The notes under the pieces: model-generated
What the model was told of the DNA's origin: nothing
Seen by the model: only the letters and a program-made list of their open reading frames with translations
Database searches by the model: none
Made by a program: the position numbers and the translations under genes
Source of the DNA: Haplosporangium gracile
Lineage: Eukaryota; Mortierellomycota; Mortierellomycetes; Mortierellales; Mortierellaceae
Direction: 5' to 3'
Assembly: GCA_015499985.1 (NCBI GenBank)
Contig: JAAAUF010000439.1
Coordinates: 1 to 33,326 of the forward strand
Length of the DNA stretch: 33,326 nt
Shown: in pieces, positions 1 to 11,554 of the stretch
How positions within the stretch are numbered: the stretch's first letter is position 1
Layout of the letters: the number at the start of each line of letters is the position of its first letter

Positions 1-47
<47 letters not shown>
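1..47. repeat. (GA)n microsatellite at window edge
   Basis: The window opens with an almost perfect GA dinucleotide tract of over 40 bases, probably continuing to the left. The rest of 48-465 is purine-rich and then AT-rich DNA downstream of the aminopeptidase stop. I see no gene there; the 79-codon open frame at 95-334 has no recognisable protein features. Confidence 0.9.
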
Positions 48-50
<3 letters not shown>

Positions 51-465
51 AATAATAAGGAACAGGAAGAAGAAGAAAAGGGTAAGTGGTCTGAATGGAG
101 CGAATGCAAAACAAAAGGGATGCACACACACATATATATATTGTTCGCACTCATCATTCACAGGATATGAGAGATATCAGTTTGTGTGCAGGATGGTCGG
201 ACAGAGTGAACACAATAAGGGAAAGAAGGGGGCATGAAACGAAACGGAGAACATTCACACTCCTCTTTGTGATTTCCCACATGTGCCGTTCTCAGCTGCC
301 TTTCTCACCTTTCACACATAAACATACACTTTGACCACAACATAGTGTAACGCACTAATTTATTCATTTTGTGCCTGTCGTTTTATTCAAAAAAGAACAG
401 ACAAGTTTGTTGGTATCTGAAGAAAAATAAATACAAAAAAATACATAAAACAACCATCATCTAAT

Positions 466-2704
466 TTACTTCAATTTGGCCTCAGCAACCTCAAAAACAG
501 AGGCCAACATCGCCTGGGTCGAGGCACGGAGCTGGGCAAAGTCATAGCCCTCACGGTAGACAAGATCGCCCGAGTTGTGGTACTTGGGGTCAGCAATAGG
601 TCCGTTGCGCTCAAAGAATGCTGTTGCTGGGTATCCTGCCTCCCAAAACGACTAATTGTGTTTGATAATATGGCAAAAAAAAAAAAACGAGGATTATGTC
701 AGAATGAACAGTACATGTTGAACCATGCCATGCATGCACAGTTACGCTACATAATCAAAAAGAGAAAACAATCCCGTACCTGGTGGTCAGAGCAGCAGGC
801 TCCAGTGATACCGACAACCGCCTCAGGAACGTACAGTTCGGTCACATTGTGCAACAACGAGCTCAACTCGGCGGTATGGTAGCGAGCAGGGAAAGCAACC
901 TGAATAGGCTCGCCAGGCTTTCTGTAAGCCAACATATCCTATGGAAAAGGTAGATGCAAAATAAAGCCATTAGTTAGCACATTACTTCGGCTTCCAAGAG
1001 TGTCCCAATATTGAGCAATGCACCAGCGTCCGTCCAGAGATAATATTGTTTGAAACGTACTCCTTGAACCATCATGGTAATGGTCGTTCCTTGACTCTTT
1101 AACTTCTTGGCCAACGCAGCAGATCCGAACAATCCTTGTTCTATAAAGCATACAACAACAACAACAACAACAACAACAGCAACAGCAACAAAAAAAAAAA
1201 AAATTAGCGACTCTCTGCGCATACTTTGCATCCTGGGAATATACGCATCTAGTTGTGCCCCTGAATTACGACAACAAAAAAACAAGCAGCAACAAAAAGA
1301 GTCCTTTGTCATTTTGCCTTACCTTCTCCTGAGAATGCAGAAATGACAAAGGTGCGACCAAAGGTCAAGTTGTTGGCTTTGATGATACGAGCCACCTGAA
1401 GAAGCATAGAAGTACCCGAACCATCGTCGTCAGCACCGGGGGCACGGGGGTTCAAGAACGAACCGCGGCTGTCGTGATGTGCACCCAGAATGACATGCTC
1501 ATCGGGGTGCTCTGTTCCCTTGAACGTGCTATTATTTTGTCAACGAAAGATGAATGAAAAGTAGAACAAAAAGACGGCGGCGAAATAGAACAACACCTTG
1601 AGTTAGCATCTGCTCCTTATTTGGATTGATATCGTACAAAGACGATAAATGAGATAAAAGGGAGTCCATCCAAACAGACGCAACGGTGCACACGCAAATG
1701 GTCACTTGTGCAAAAAAAAAAAAAAAAAAAAAAAAAGGGTCGCCCCTCGTTCTTCCGGACCAATCCCTCTCTGATCTCCTTTCACTTCTCTCCTGCTATT
1801 ATCATATTGCCACCAGGGGAATAGCAAACGTTGCGTGTGAAAAAAAGGCTTACCAGATGACATTGGGTCCAAAACGGGACTGGTAGCTCATCAACTCAAC
1901 AGTATCGCACCCATAGCTCTCGAATTGCGACTTGAGCCACTGCGCAACCTCAATACTTTGCTTGGAGGTCGAACTACGAGTAATAAAGGGACTGCCGGAA
2001 GCCTCACCCGACAACCAGGTGACATCCTGCTCTAAGGTCTTGACATCGACCTGGTCAACAATCGCCTGGAGTGATTTGCGATGCTTCAAGTTCTTGCTCT
2101 TAAGAACAATAGGGTGGTCAGAGGGGAGATTCGCCAAAGGGGTCACAAAGCCCTCAGTGCGAACGGGGAGGATCTCAGTGTTGGAGGGCAAGACGTCGAT
2201 GAGGTTGGGGACCTCTGAAGCAGCGCAGTTGGATCCGATCAAGACACGGTACTTGGGCTGGGTGTCGGGCAAGTCCACAGTCGTAAAGCGGCAGAACTTG
2301 CGACGGCCACGGAAGATGGAGTAAGGCAACTGGTTATTGTTACTCTCCTCAACCAGGTCGTCAGTAGCAAAATCAGCAACGGCCTCCTGAACACTGTTGT
2401 TCCAGTCAAGAATGTCCTGAGGGGTGTCGCCCTCTCGGTGCTGTCTTTCGAGGACAATGAGCTGGGAGTACATGTGCTCAGCAGGGAGCATGCTTGACTC
2501 GACGATGCATTCCTCAGGAACGGCGTAGATGGAGAGGTCCTCGTAGACACCGCGGAGCTGCTTTCCGCAGGCGGACTGGAACTCCTTTGTCTGGGGCTGG
2601 TTGGCGTCGACGAACTCCCAGTGGGTGGTGGCTGCCAGGGCGGTGGTGGAGGCGGCGGCGAGCAGCAAAGCAGCCGACACTGACAAGAGAATAGAGCGAA
2701 CCAT
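466..2704 (-). CDS. Secreted M28-family aminopeptidase (leucine aminopeptidase-like)
   Basis: Zinc-dependent exopeptidase predicted to be secreted and to remove N-terminal residues from peptides. The model has five exons on the minus strand: 2704-1854, 1528-1323, 1140-1061, 938-780 and 639-466. Frame is kept throughout and gives 489 aa. The start chosen is the ATG at 2704, because it opens directly on a signal peptide (MVRS then a Leu/Ala-rich core, about residues 1-24); an upstream in-frame ATG at 2857 would add 51 non-signal residues. M28 metal and catalytic motifs are all present: GAHHDS (His301/Asp303), PGADDDGSG (Asp317-319), SGEEQG (Glu352/353), DMLAY (Asp380) and SDH (His431). The first roughly 250 residues form a Cys-containing N-terminal region longer than in small bacterial M28 enzymes; its role is unknown. 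Intron 2 (1141-1322) carries CAA and poly-A repeats. Family is firm; substrate preference is inferred. Confidence 0.93.
1147..1202. repeat. (CAA)n plus poly-A tract inside an intron
   Basis: Short tandem CAA/CAG units followed by a run of A lie within the second intron of the M28 aminopeptidase gene. A second long A run (about 1711-1736) lies in its first intron. Both are length-unstable sequence and do not touch the coding exons. Confidence 0.85.
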
Positions 2705-3010
2705 TACTGTCAATGGGGGAGGGGGGTTATTGTGGAGTGTGGTGTAAGAGTGTAAGGAATAAAGAAGGTGGTGGCGTTGAAGAGAGTGAAGAAGGAGTAA
2801 AGGAGGAGAGGAAGTATGAAGAGAAGAAGTAAGGATAGAAAAGAAGTCAGGAGTCAAGAGTGCAGCAAATGTTATTTAGTATTCAATCCCTCGTGATCTA
2901 AGGAAATGACAATCCGCATTGCGCCTCTGACACCACAACTCGCCTACAGGCCTCCACTGGGTGGATACCTTTCACTTCTCATAACTTGTATTTTCAATCC
3001 CAATGGTCCA

Positions 3011-4607
3011 TTAGAACCAAAAGCTGACAGAAAAACTAGTAGAAAGTGATCGGATGTAATGCCACCACTGGAACGGGATGTACAACAGCTCCCCTGGCGC
3101 AAGAATCGTCTCTAAATACTCTGCCTCCGCAAACCGTGGATGGCGCTTTAAATCTGGTTCTTCCACATTGACTTGACTCGTATTACCCAACATACTGCTA
3201 CCGCCTTCTCCTTCTCCCTCGCCTTCCGCTTCGTCCTGGGACTCATTGCCATAGCAGTACAGCTTGGACGTCTCCTTGGGCGCATACAGTCGAATGTACT
3301 TTCGACCCACAACCTGAGCCAGCAGGTTATGATACGGATCCGTGTGCATCGGCGACACTGTTCCTCTTGGCCCAAACCACGCATTCAACAACACATCGTC
3401 CGGAGGATTGTATCCTTCTTGGTCGTGGGGTCCGATCATGCAATAATCAGGGATGTCGATATCTCGTCGCAGCCGAGGAATCTGCGCAAACAGATCATGT
3501 TGGGCCAAGTATCCAATCTCCTCCGTCGTTGCTTTAGCTTTCGTCCCGTCCTTGCCTCCATTGATAGGTCCTGAGTCTTTCTGACGAAGAATGTACATTT
3601 GAATAAACTCTCGCATGGTTACCAGCCTCTGTGTCCATTGCTCATCCGTGTACTGACTCCCGATCTCAATAGGCACCAGTCGATCAGGTCCAGCCGTTCG
3701 ACATAATATGTCCAGATCTGTCCAGCGTTCCCTTGCTGGCCAATGGTCAAACCCGCCCGTAATAATGATAGGTCCTCCTGATGCTCCTTGTGTGCCTCTA
3801 CCATTGACGTGCTGTTGGAATTCCTCCATAGTGGGCAGATGGACTCGAGGAATAGGGAACCGAATCTCGGATATTGGTTCCTGAAGCGGCTCCTCTCCTA
3901 GCTTAGCCTTTTCTTGCGCTACCGCCATAGCTGTTGTTCCTCCTGTTAACATCTTTTGTCGTTTTACCTTTGGCTCCGACGCGTCCCCCGTCTGATCCTG
4001 TCCATCGTCAATCACAGTCTCGAAATGATTGATCATCTCAAAAACAAAGTCCTTCCTCCCTTCACCAGACGCCCCCGCCATCACCAAAACATTGTCGCAC
4101 ACAGCAATCGCCACCTTCAATGGCTCCACATCCATCATCACCACCGCTAACATAGCCCCATCACTTTTCTTGTTCTGGCTCCTGAAGGCCGAAAATCCAA
4201 GCGCCAGCGCCTTGAGAATCCCAGCGTCAGTATAAAATTCTCTCCAGCAAGACGGCACCTCCCGGTACGGATAAGCATGCAACATCTCCCGTCCATAGTC
4301 GACAAGAGCGTCCGCTTGATAGATCAAAGAATGGATTCTGTCACTGGTTGATGATGTTGAGGTTGAGAGTGAGTCGACTGTTGTCAAGAGCGCTCTTGCT
4401 TCCTCCAGAGCCTTGAACGGTCCTTGGCCACAATTGCGAGGTGTGATCCCTAATGCAGTTTGCATAGACAAGTGAATCACTGTAGGCATTAGCATTCCAG
4501 TGTTTGAAATGCAACAGAAAGATAAGAAGTAGTTATGAATGTGAGTCTTTACCAGAGGCATTGCTTGACGCAATGTGTCTGTACTTGGAGGCGAGTGTCC
4601 TGATCAT
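3011..4607 (-). CDS. JmjC-domain 2-oxoglutarate/Fe(II) oxygenase, JMJD5/KDM8-like
   Basis: Predicted nuclear or cytosolic Fe(II)/2-oxoglutarate dioxygenase. Human JMJD5 is reported as a protein hydroxylase and histone-tail modifier, so the exact substrate here is open. Two exons: 4607-4553 and 4479-3011, giving 507 aa. The short first exon (MIRTLASKY...) is preferred over the continuous frame from 4573, because the 73-nt intron has a good GTAAAG donor, a CTAAT branch-like site and a CAG acceptor, and phase is kept. The JmjC domain fills about residues 250-507. Iron ligands are His397 and Asp399 in HTDPYHN and His492 in WWHYIRS; a GRKYIRLY motif after the HxD matches the JMJD5 subfamily closely. 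The N-terminal half is helical with no motif I recognise, as in other JMJD5 proteins. An acidic Glu/Gly run lies near residues 434-444. The gene lies 212 bp downstream of the MCM4 stop. Confidence 0.9.
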
Positions 4608-4819
4608 GGAGAAAAGAAAAGTGAGTCCTCCAGCCGTTCAAAGCCTGCCTGAGTGTAGATAAGCTTGAAGGGACTGTTTTTAACTCTTGCGCCTTGCGAG
4701 TCGCGTTTGTGTCTGCCTATGCATGTAATAATAAGTCATAATTTTATTCTTTTGAGCGCCAGCTACATTCATATTAGTTACGCGACATAGGCTGTATGGC
4801 GTTCTTATTTTTTTTTGCT

Positions 4820-7800
4820 CTACTCGCGGTCCTGACCGGTCATCAACTTCTTGATGACACGCAACCCGCGCTTGCCCGAAACCTTGATATATTGTTGCTG
4901 CTCCAACTCTCCCAGCACCCTCGAGAACTGCTCCTCCGAAACGCCCTATTACATAGCATACAAAAATCGAGGCCATTAGCACAATTCCACATAGAAAACC
5001 ATGCCAAACACAAAACTGAGAGAGTGAGCCATGACTTACAACTGAACTCTGGGCGTTAAAGTCGGCAAGGACATCAGCCCAGCGGAGGTTAGTCTTGTCA
5101 GAGGCATTCAATAAGTTCAACAACTCGCGGCGCATATCCTCCAAATGGCCACGGTCATAAGATCCCTGTCCCGTCGTCAACAGATCCATATCAAGCAATC
5201 CTGTACGAGGATCCATAGCAGACTCCTTCAAACCCTCACGAATCAAACGCGACGCCTCCTCAACATCCTCCTTCTCGACATCGGGCGACAGACGCAGCCT
5301 GGCGCGAGCCTCCGCAAGACGGATCATCGACTCGAGCTGACGGGTCGTAGCGGTGATCTGCTTGCCACCACCGAGCTTGCGCAGATCCAAGTAACACTGA
5401 ACCAACACTGCACTGGACTCCTCGCCCAACACTGGGTGGCAGTGGTTGCGAGCGTAACTGATATATGAAGTCAATGTGTCGATAGAGATAATCTCCGTTC
5501 CTCCTGTTTCGGGCGCGTCCTCCAAGTACAGCGACAGAATGTGACGAGCCAAGCGACGATCGCTCTGCTCGTTGACAATATCCAAGACCAAGTACAACAA
5601 ATCAAATCTATGCAGAGTTGAAAAAATAGAAAGTTAATACTCAAGCTCTTCACCATACAGCAAAGTACTACCCATCCGATGAGAATGATGTCTCGCGAGA
5701 GAATGACGAACCTGGAGATAAGAGTGGGTGGGAGATCAATGTTATCGACCATGGGGAGTCTGTGGTTGTACTGTGAGTCAATAGGGTTAGCAGCGGCCAA
5801 CAACGATGTTCTGGCGTTGAGGGTTGTGATGATTCCGGCCTTGGCGACAGAGACAGTCTGTTGTTCCATGACTTCGTGCAGGACCGACCGGGTGGCGTCC
5901 GACATCTTGTCAAACTCATCGATACAGCAGATACCTCCATCCGAGAGAACCAAAGCACCACTCTCGAGAACCAGCTGACGAGTGTCGGGATCCCTCGTCA
6001 CATACGCAGTCAAACCGACGGCCGAAGAACCCTTTCCGGATGTGTAGACACCACGAGGGGCAATCTTGTGAACATAGCTCAGAATCTGCGACTTGGATGT
6101 TCCTGGGTCACCGACAAGCAACACGTTGATGTCTCCTCTGTAACGGGGCGACCCTGCCTTGCGGAAAGTCTTGTTCGTACCTCCAAACATCTGCAGCAAA
6201 ACTCCCTTCTTGATGTCGTCGTGCTCGAAAATACTGGGGGCGACCGAGCGAGCGAGGGTCTCGTAGAGGTTGGGGAGCATGGAAATCTCCTTAATCTTGG
6301 CGATCATGTCCTCGCTCTGAACCTCAATCTCATCTCCTCCCTGGTAGGTAGCCCTCTTTCCGCTATGGTTTGAAATCTCGTCGTCAATGGCCAGTCTCTT
6401 CTTGTCCGACTTTTTAATATGGACAACATCCAGATAGGTCCTATACAATGACTTCACAGTACGCTGTCTGGGGTTGACACGAACGGGGACTCCTCTGAAT
6501 ACAGCTGTGATCTCCAGGCGGTCACCGGGTTTGCAAACATCGACCAAGTCATCGTGGACCACCAACGAAATGCTCTGAGGGGTCTGACCATCGGGAATTG
6601 ATTCTAAGGTAGCACAATAACAAAATCAATACGCTCGTGGTAAGACCTCTGTTCCTTAATGCATAGTTTGAATCCTTTTTAGAGTGATATAAGTCCTGAT
6701 CCATGCGTACCTGGCATCTCCTGCATGCGACAGACCTGCTTGTCAGCATATTCACCACGGTTGTGGATCAGGGACATGGAGTTCAAGGCTCCGCACACTT
6801 GGTTAGGGCACTTAGTGGGCTCAGTGATACGACCACGATCAGCCTCTGATGAAGCAGACTGCTCGCACACCAAACACTGAAAGAAAGCTTTCTTCACGTT
6901 GGGAATAACGCTGGATGTACGAAGCATCAATCCTTTGACGGTAACGAGTCTGTCGATATCTGAAGGTCCGAGGTCGCGAGTGTTGATGCATTTTCCGAGG
7001 TTGAAAGGACGAATCATCAAACTGTCGCCGCGCAAGTCATCCTCAGGGTAAGTGTCAGCAAAGAACTCGTTCAAAGAGAAATCCAAGAGGGGCAAGACCT
7101 CAGCGGGGTAGTCGATAAGCAAGCCGTGAACCTTCTTTGCCGAGGAGTGGTACAAAAGGTTTTGACAGTCCAAGTTGAGCTGGCGAGCAGCGGTGCGTCT
7201 CATCTATTTCATCGCAAAAAAAGTACTAGAAAGTGTTAATTATAGGTTCTGTCTGCAAGAGCTGTCCAGCCACTACAACACGTCTAAGCGAACCGTTAAC
7301 AACATATTTCCTCTTGCCTGGTCAATAAGCTGAGGATAAAAGGGCTGCTTTTCACTCTCGGTATATAATCCCCTGGGGTTTTCCTGAGTTATCCTGCTCT
7401 TCTGGGTGAACTCGTGCAAGAAATCCTTGAATCTGGTAATAACGTCGTTAATCTCTACAGAGGTTCCCCAGACGACCTTAACGACCTGAGTGGGGTCGTT
7501 ATCCTGTGAAGTTGGAAATGCGCCTCCCGAGTTCAATGCAAAGTCGCTGGCGGGGTCGGTCATCAATGCAAGGTGGCGCGCCACCTGGGGACTGCTCACA
7601 ACATCTCCACGGCGCCTCCTTGGTGTCTGAAGTCTATGGTAGTCCAAGCATAACGAAGGTTACTAGTTAGCATTTCCGCACTGTACCAGACCTGAACAAG
7701 AACAAAGATTTCCTAGTGTCTTAATCTCGATAATCTTACCCCTGGTCATCGCGCGGGGTCCCGTATGAGATATCTGAGCGAAGGTGAGAAGATCCAAGGT

Positions 7801-8285
7801 TGCTCCGTTGAGGCGATGAGGGCATAGCCATAGGTGAAGAGAGTTCAGAGTCTACATGCAGATGCGGGAGAAATTATTAGTGTTAGCTTAACCCTTCGTT
7901 CTCAATGGTTTTTCTCATTTTACTGTCATTTGACTCGGACTATTATTCAAACTAGTAAACAAATCAACTCACCTTGCAAGTGAGGGCGTCCAACAGGGGT
8001 CTGAGCAAACTGGCCAGGCTGGTACTGAACCTGGAAACCAGGGGTGGTAGCGAATGGCAAGGGCGAGTTCACGCCCAAACCAGAACCCAAACCAGAACCC
8101 AGACCAGAACCTAGACCAGAACCCAGAGCAGAACCTAGACCAGAACCCAAACCAGGCGAGGATGGGTACTGGAGACCAGGGGAGGAAGGAAAGTCGGACG
8201 AGACGTTATCGCGTCCCTGACTGCTGCTGGTTCCAGGTCTGACGATGGGACGACGAGGTGTCCTGGGTGTGCGTGGGGATGACAT
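4820..8285 (-). CDS. MCM4: DNA replication licensing factor MCM4 (MCM2-7 helicase subunit)
   Basis: ATPase subunit of the MCM2-7 replicative helicase; nuclear, loaded at origins. Seven exons: 8285-7973, 7851-7740, 7633-7318, 7203-6711, 6603-5712, 5607-5040 and 4945-4820, giving 939 aa with every junction in phase. Visible parts: a disordered Ser/Pro-rich N-terminus with many SP/TP sites (potential CDK targets) and a Gly-Leu-Gly-Ser repeat at about residues 45-71; a zinc-binding set of cysteines at 357, 360, 379 and 384; Walker A GDPGTSKS at 576-583; Walker B IDEFD at 639-643; arginine finger SRFD at 708-711; and a C-terminal winged-helix-like tail. Signature stretches such as [28 protein letters not shown] and DRRLARH assign it to MCM4 rather than another MCM. 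Intron 3 (7317-7204) uses a GC donor (CAG/GCAAGA). Length is normal for the family. Confidence 0.97.
7204..7317 (-). other. GC-AG intron in MCM4
   Basis: The exon before it ends at CAG (7320-7318) and the intron begins GCAAGA; the acceptor is AAATAG, with the next exon starting ATG AGA CGC at 7203. This joins residues PQLIDQ to MRRTAARQ in phase 0 and restores the MCM4 alignment around NLDCQNL. No GT donor nearby gives the same frame and protein. Confidence 0.8.
8070..8153 (-). repeat. Coding minisatellite (12-nt unit, Gly-Leu-Gly-Ser)
   Basis: About six to seven tandem copies of a 12-base unit (plus strand, roughly CCAGAACCCAGA with third-position variation) sit in MCM4 exon 1. They encode GLGS repeats, with one GSAL variant. 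All units keep the reading frame. Confidence 0.9.
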
Positions 8286-9195
8286 TTGCTGAACGTTGTT
8301 TTCCTTGCGGTTTGTTGTAGTTGTATGTCGTGGTTCGTCCAGTCCCTTTAATGTCAACGATGCTGTTCCTGGAGTGTTGGTTGACGGCGAAATGAACAGA
8401 GAGACACAAACATAAAGCGCCTGCAGCAAACGAAAGGCGTGAAAGTTGAACGAGCGGGACTGTTTTTTTGGATTTGTTTTTGTTTTTTCAAGACGAGATT
8501 TTTAATTTATCGAGACGCGTCTGACTTTAAGGGGTTTAGGACTACTTTTCTGAGCCAGAGTCAGACATACTAAGCAAAACTTTTACTATTCAAGACCCGA
8601 GTTCGTCATTGTGATATTCCCATAGCTTGATTGCCTTCTTATCCCTCCACTTTACAAATAATTTACTCAATTAAGTAGTCACGGTACTATAAAGTAAACC
8701 ACCGTCCTGCAGCGATATTGTTTTTCTTCGTGCGGCATTTACGTCTCGGATTACCGTGTTGCTCGCCTCGCGTGATTGGGATTTGTCTCCCACTCTCTCG
8801 CTTTGTTTGAGCGTCGTTTCGCAGTCAAGAGCAAAGACCTTGCCAGGTTTTGCAATATCTTAGCGCCCATTCTTGGTTTTTCGCCTTCCCTTTGTGGGAC
8901 TGTTTGCGGACCTAGAGGGCTGGTAGTTGCTACATTTCCATCTTATCCTTCCTTCCTTCAATTCATAATTCATACATCATGTTTCATGTTTAGTCCTATC
9001 TCCGCTTTTCTTACCAGCCAACTGTTGTCCTTCTCTTTTCTACATAATACATCATACGGCATATACAGGAAGCTTGAGATTCAATTGGATGCTGAGGAAA
9101 TATTATTAATGATAGTGTAAAGATAAGAAAAGAAAACTACAAGACAAAGCAAAGCAAGTGAATAAAAGGACAAAAGAAAAGAAAAAACTGCTAAA
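8286..9195. other. Intergenic region between LCB2 3' end and MCM4 5' end
   Basis: Apart from the ACGCGT palindrome at 8513-8522, this 910-base spacer contains no convincing gene. It must hold the MCM4 promoter and 5' UTR and the LCB2 3' UTR. The 114-codon open frame at 8776-9120 has an unstructured, Phe/Ser/Leu-rich translation and no family motif. Confidence 0.7.
8513..8522. promoter_or_regulatory. MluI cell-cycle box-like palindrome upstream of MCM4
   Basis: AGACGCGTCT is a 10-base perfect palindrome containing ACGCGT (8515-8520), 230 bases upstream of the MCM4 start codon. In yeasts ACGCGT is the binding core of the MBF factor that drives G1/S genes, including replication genes. Presence of the site is directly seen; binding here is an inference. 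Confidence 0.6.
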
Positions 9196-11554
9196 TTAAA
9201 CGTCCATGCCCATTTCCAAGGCCTGACGACTGCTCATCTTCAATCCCAAAATGTCACCAACCTCAGAGACAACACGGAGGACAAAGTCCAAGTCCTCCTT
9301 GGTATGCGATGCCGAGACACAGAAACGAGCACGGGAGGCAACAATCGAAGTGGCAGGGAATCCAACAACGACGACGGCAAGATCCCTCTTGCGACATTCA
9401 CGCGAGAAGGCGGGGATCTTGGCCGGGTTGAAGAGAAGGAGGGGGATGACGGGAGAGTCACGATCACCATAGATAATGAAACCCATCTTGCGCAAGTTGC
9501 TGCCGAGGTAACGGGCGTTCCATGCAAGACGGCTCAAACGCTCCTGACCGGCACCAGTGCCATCACGACCCATAATCGACCACATACTGGTAAAGATTTG
9601 CTGAAGGACAATGGGCGACATAGACTCTCCATAAACCGAAGAATGGTTGACAAGACGCAAGTGATCGATAACCTCTTTGTTGGCGCAAATGTATCCACCA
9701 GCAGCACCGAAAGATTTTGTGAAGGTACCCATCAAAACGTCGATCTCAGCGGGGTCAACGCCATAGTAATCGCACACACCACGTCCACGAGGTCCAATGG
9801 CACCGACAGAGTGGGCCTCATCAACATACAAATGGAACTGGAGAAAATACAAGGGAGTAAAATAGACATTGTTGGTTAGCACTCACTGTGCTCAATTTGC
9901 TCAGACGTCGATCAAAGTGGAGAGCTGTGTGACAGAAAAAAAAAAAAAGTAAACAAAAACACTTTACCTTGTACTTCTTCTTGAGCTCGACGATCTCGGG
10001 GAGCTTGACAATGGAACCTTCCATAGAGTAAAGACCCTCGACAATGACCAAAATGTTCTTCCAGGGACGGTGAGTTCTGGGCTGGCCCTGAGAGATGGCA
10101 TCGCGGAGGACAGACTCGAGATCTGCGGTATCGTTGTGCTTGAAGACACGAATATAAGCTCCTGAGAGACGGGCACCAAAGACAAGAGAGTTGTGGTTGA
10201 GCTCGTCAGAAATGATGAGGGAGCCCTTGGAGGCAAGACCGGCAATGGTAGTACTGTTGGTGGCATAACCCATAGAGACGAGAAGAGCAGCCTCCTTGCC
10301 CATAAACTCGGCAACGAGCTCCTCGGTCTTTGTATGCAGATCGGACGATCCAGCCTCGAGACGGGTTCCGCAAGAAGACAAACCATAGGTATGAACGATC
10401 TCTTCGACGGCATCGGCGCAAGGACCGGTCGATTGAGCGAAACCGAGATAGTTGTAGGAGGACAGGTTGACAGCCTCCTTGAGCTTTCCTGTGAACTGGA
10501 AGGTGCGGCAGTAGTCCTTGGTGACACGCTCCAACATGTTGATGGTTCTGCCGGGCACAAGGGTGGTGGGGATCGAGAAGCAATCCTCGATACGCATCTT
10601 CAAGTTTCTAGTCCAGAAAGAGTCCCAGTCGGAAGTGAGAGCAGCATATCCCTATTATCATGCGAGAAAGTAGGGATTGGGTGTAGAAAGAAGCAAGTTG
10701 GGTGAGCCACAGCGTTCTTTCTTTAGTATGATTTGCTTTACTTTGTTTGTTATTTGAGTGTCTGTTTGTGAAATGCCTCGTTTTGTTGGTGTTGCTGCTG
10801 TGTTCTCTTTACAAGGAGAGTTATCGCGCAGCATAGTCAAGGAGTCGTAGGAAGGATCAAAATATATGATAGTGGTGGTGTATCGGTATGTTGGTATGCC
10901 GGTGGGCTGTTTACCCAAATGCCGTCTATGTGTCCTGCGTGGTATGTCATTTCTGCGTTATCAACGACTTCCTGTTCCTGTCCCGTCTGTCGGTATTCCT
11001 GTTTCCTTTTGTTCCTTTTTTTCAGCTGCAGCTTTTTTTTTTTTTCTTTTTGCTGTTGCAGTTATGGACACATGGTCAAACATATCCATTGAAGTGTACA
11101 GCGCAGTTGCAAATATATTCAGAGATGACAAAAACAAAAAAAAAGCAAAGAGCCACATACAACGACCCAAAGATGATGACGACGAACAGACAACAGCAAA
11201 AAAAAAAAAATGATGATTCTAACTTACGTTAGAAGGCATAACATGAGCAAAGGCCTTCTTGTTCCATCGGAAGCCGTAAAAGTCACGAACGTGGCCAAAG
11301 AAGGAGAGGATGATGTAGGAGAGGTAGGTGGTGATCAGGTAAAAATAAGGAGGCTCTTCCATGATGTCGTCGTATGAGGTCTTGAAGAGAGCACGGTTCT
11401 TGGCGGAAGAGGAGAAGCCCTTCCAGTGAAGCTTCTCCTTGGGCTCCTTGACGGAGAGGCCCTCCTGGAACTTTGCGTGGTGCTGTGAGGAGAGCGGGGT
11501 GGCCTTGAGGCTGACGGGTGAAGTCTGCACCGCTGAGCGAGATCCTTTGCCCAT
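9196..11554 (-). CDS. LCB2: Serine palmitoyltransferase subunit 2 (LCB2)
   Basis: PLP-dependent catalytic subunit that condenses serine with palmitoyl-CoA, the first step of sphingolipid synthesis, at the ER membrane with LCB1. Three exons: 11554-11228, 10651-9968 and 9837-9196, giving 550 aa, all junctions phase 0. An N-terminal Ser/Lys-rich segment is followed by a hydrophobic membrane helix ([20 protein letters not shown], about residues 75-94). The alpha-oxoamine synthase fold follows. The PLP lysine is Lys378 in [12 protein letters not shown], and the cofactor motif VDEAHS has Asp343 and His346. FMGKEAA-type and [12 protein letters not shown] motifs lie in exon 2, as expected for LCB2. 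Intron 1 is unusually long for this window (576 nt, 11227-10652) and contains T-rich and A-rich runs. A possible extra exon inside intron 2 was considered, but KKKYK joining directly to [10 protein letters not shown] matches the family without an insert. Confidence 0.96.

Noticed and set aside
2239..2550. Long open frame overlapping the M28 aminopeptidase in another frame
   Set aside because: It lies wholly inside the first M28 exon and has Ser/Thr/Leu-rich composition typical of a frame shadow.
9898..9960. Possible extra exon in LCB2 intron 2 (between a TCACACAG and a GTGAGT)
   Set aside because: Including it would insert residues between KKKYK and [10 protein letters not shown], where LCB2 proteins have none.
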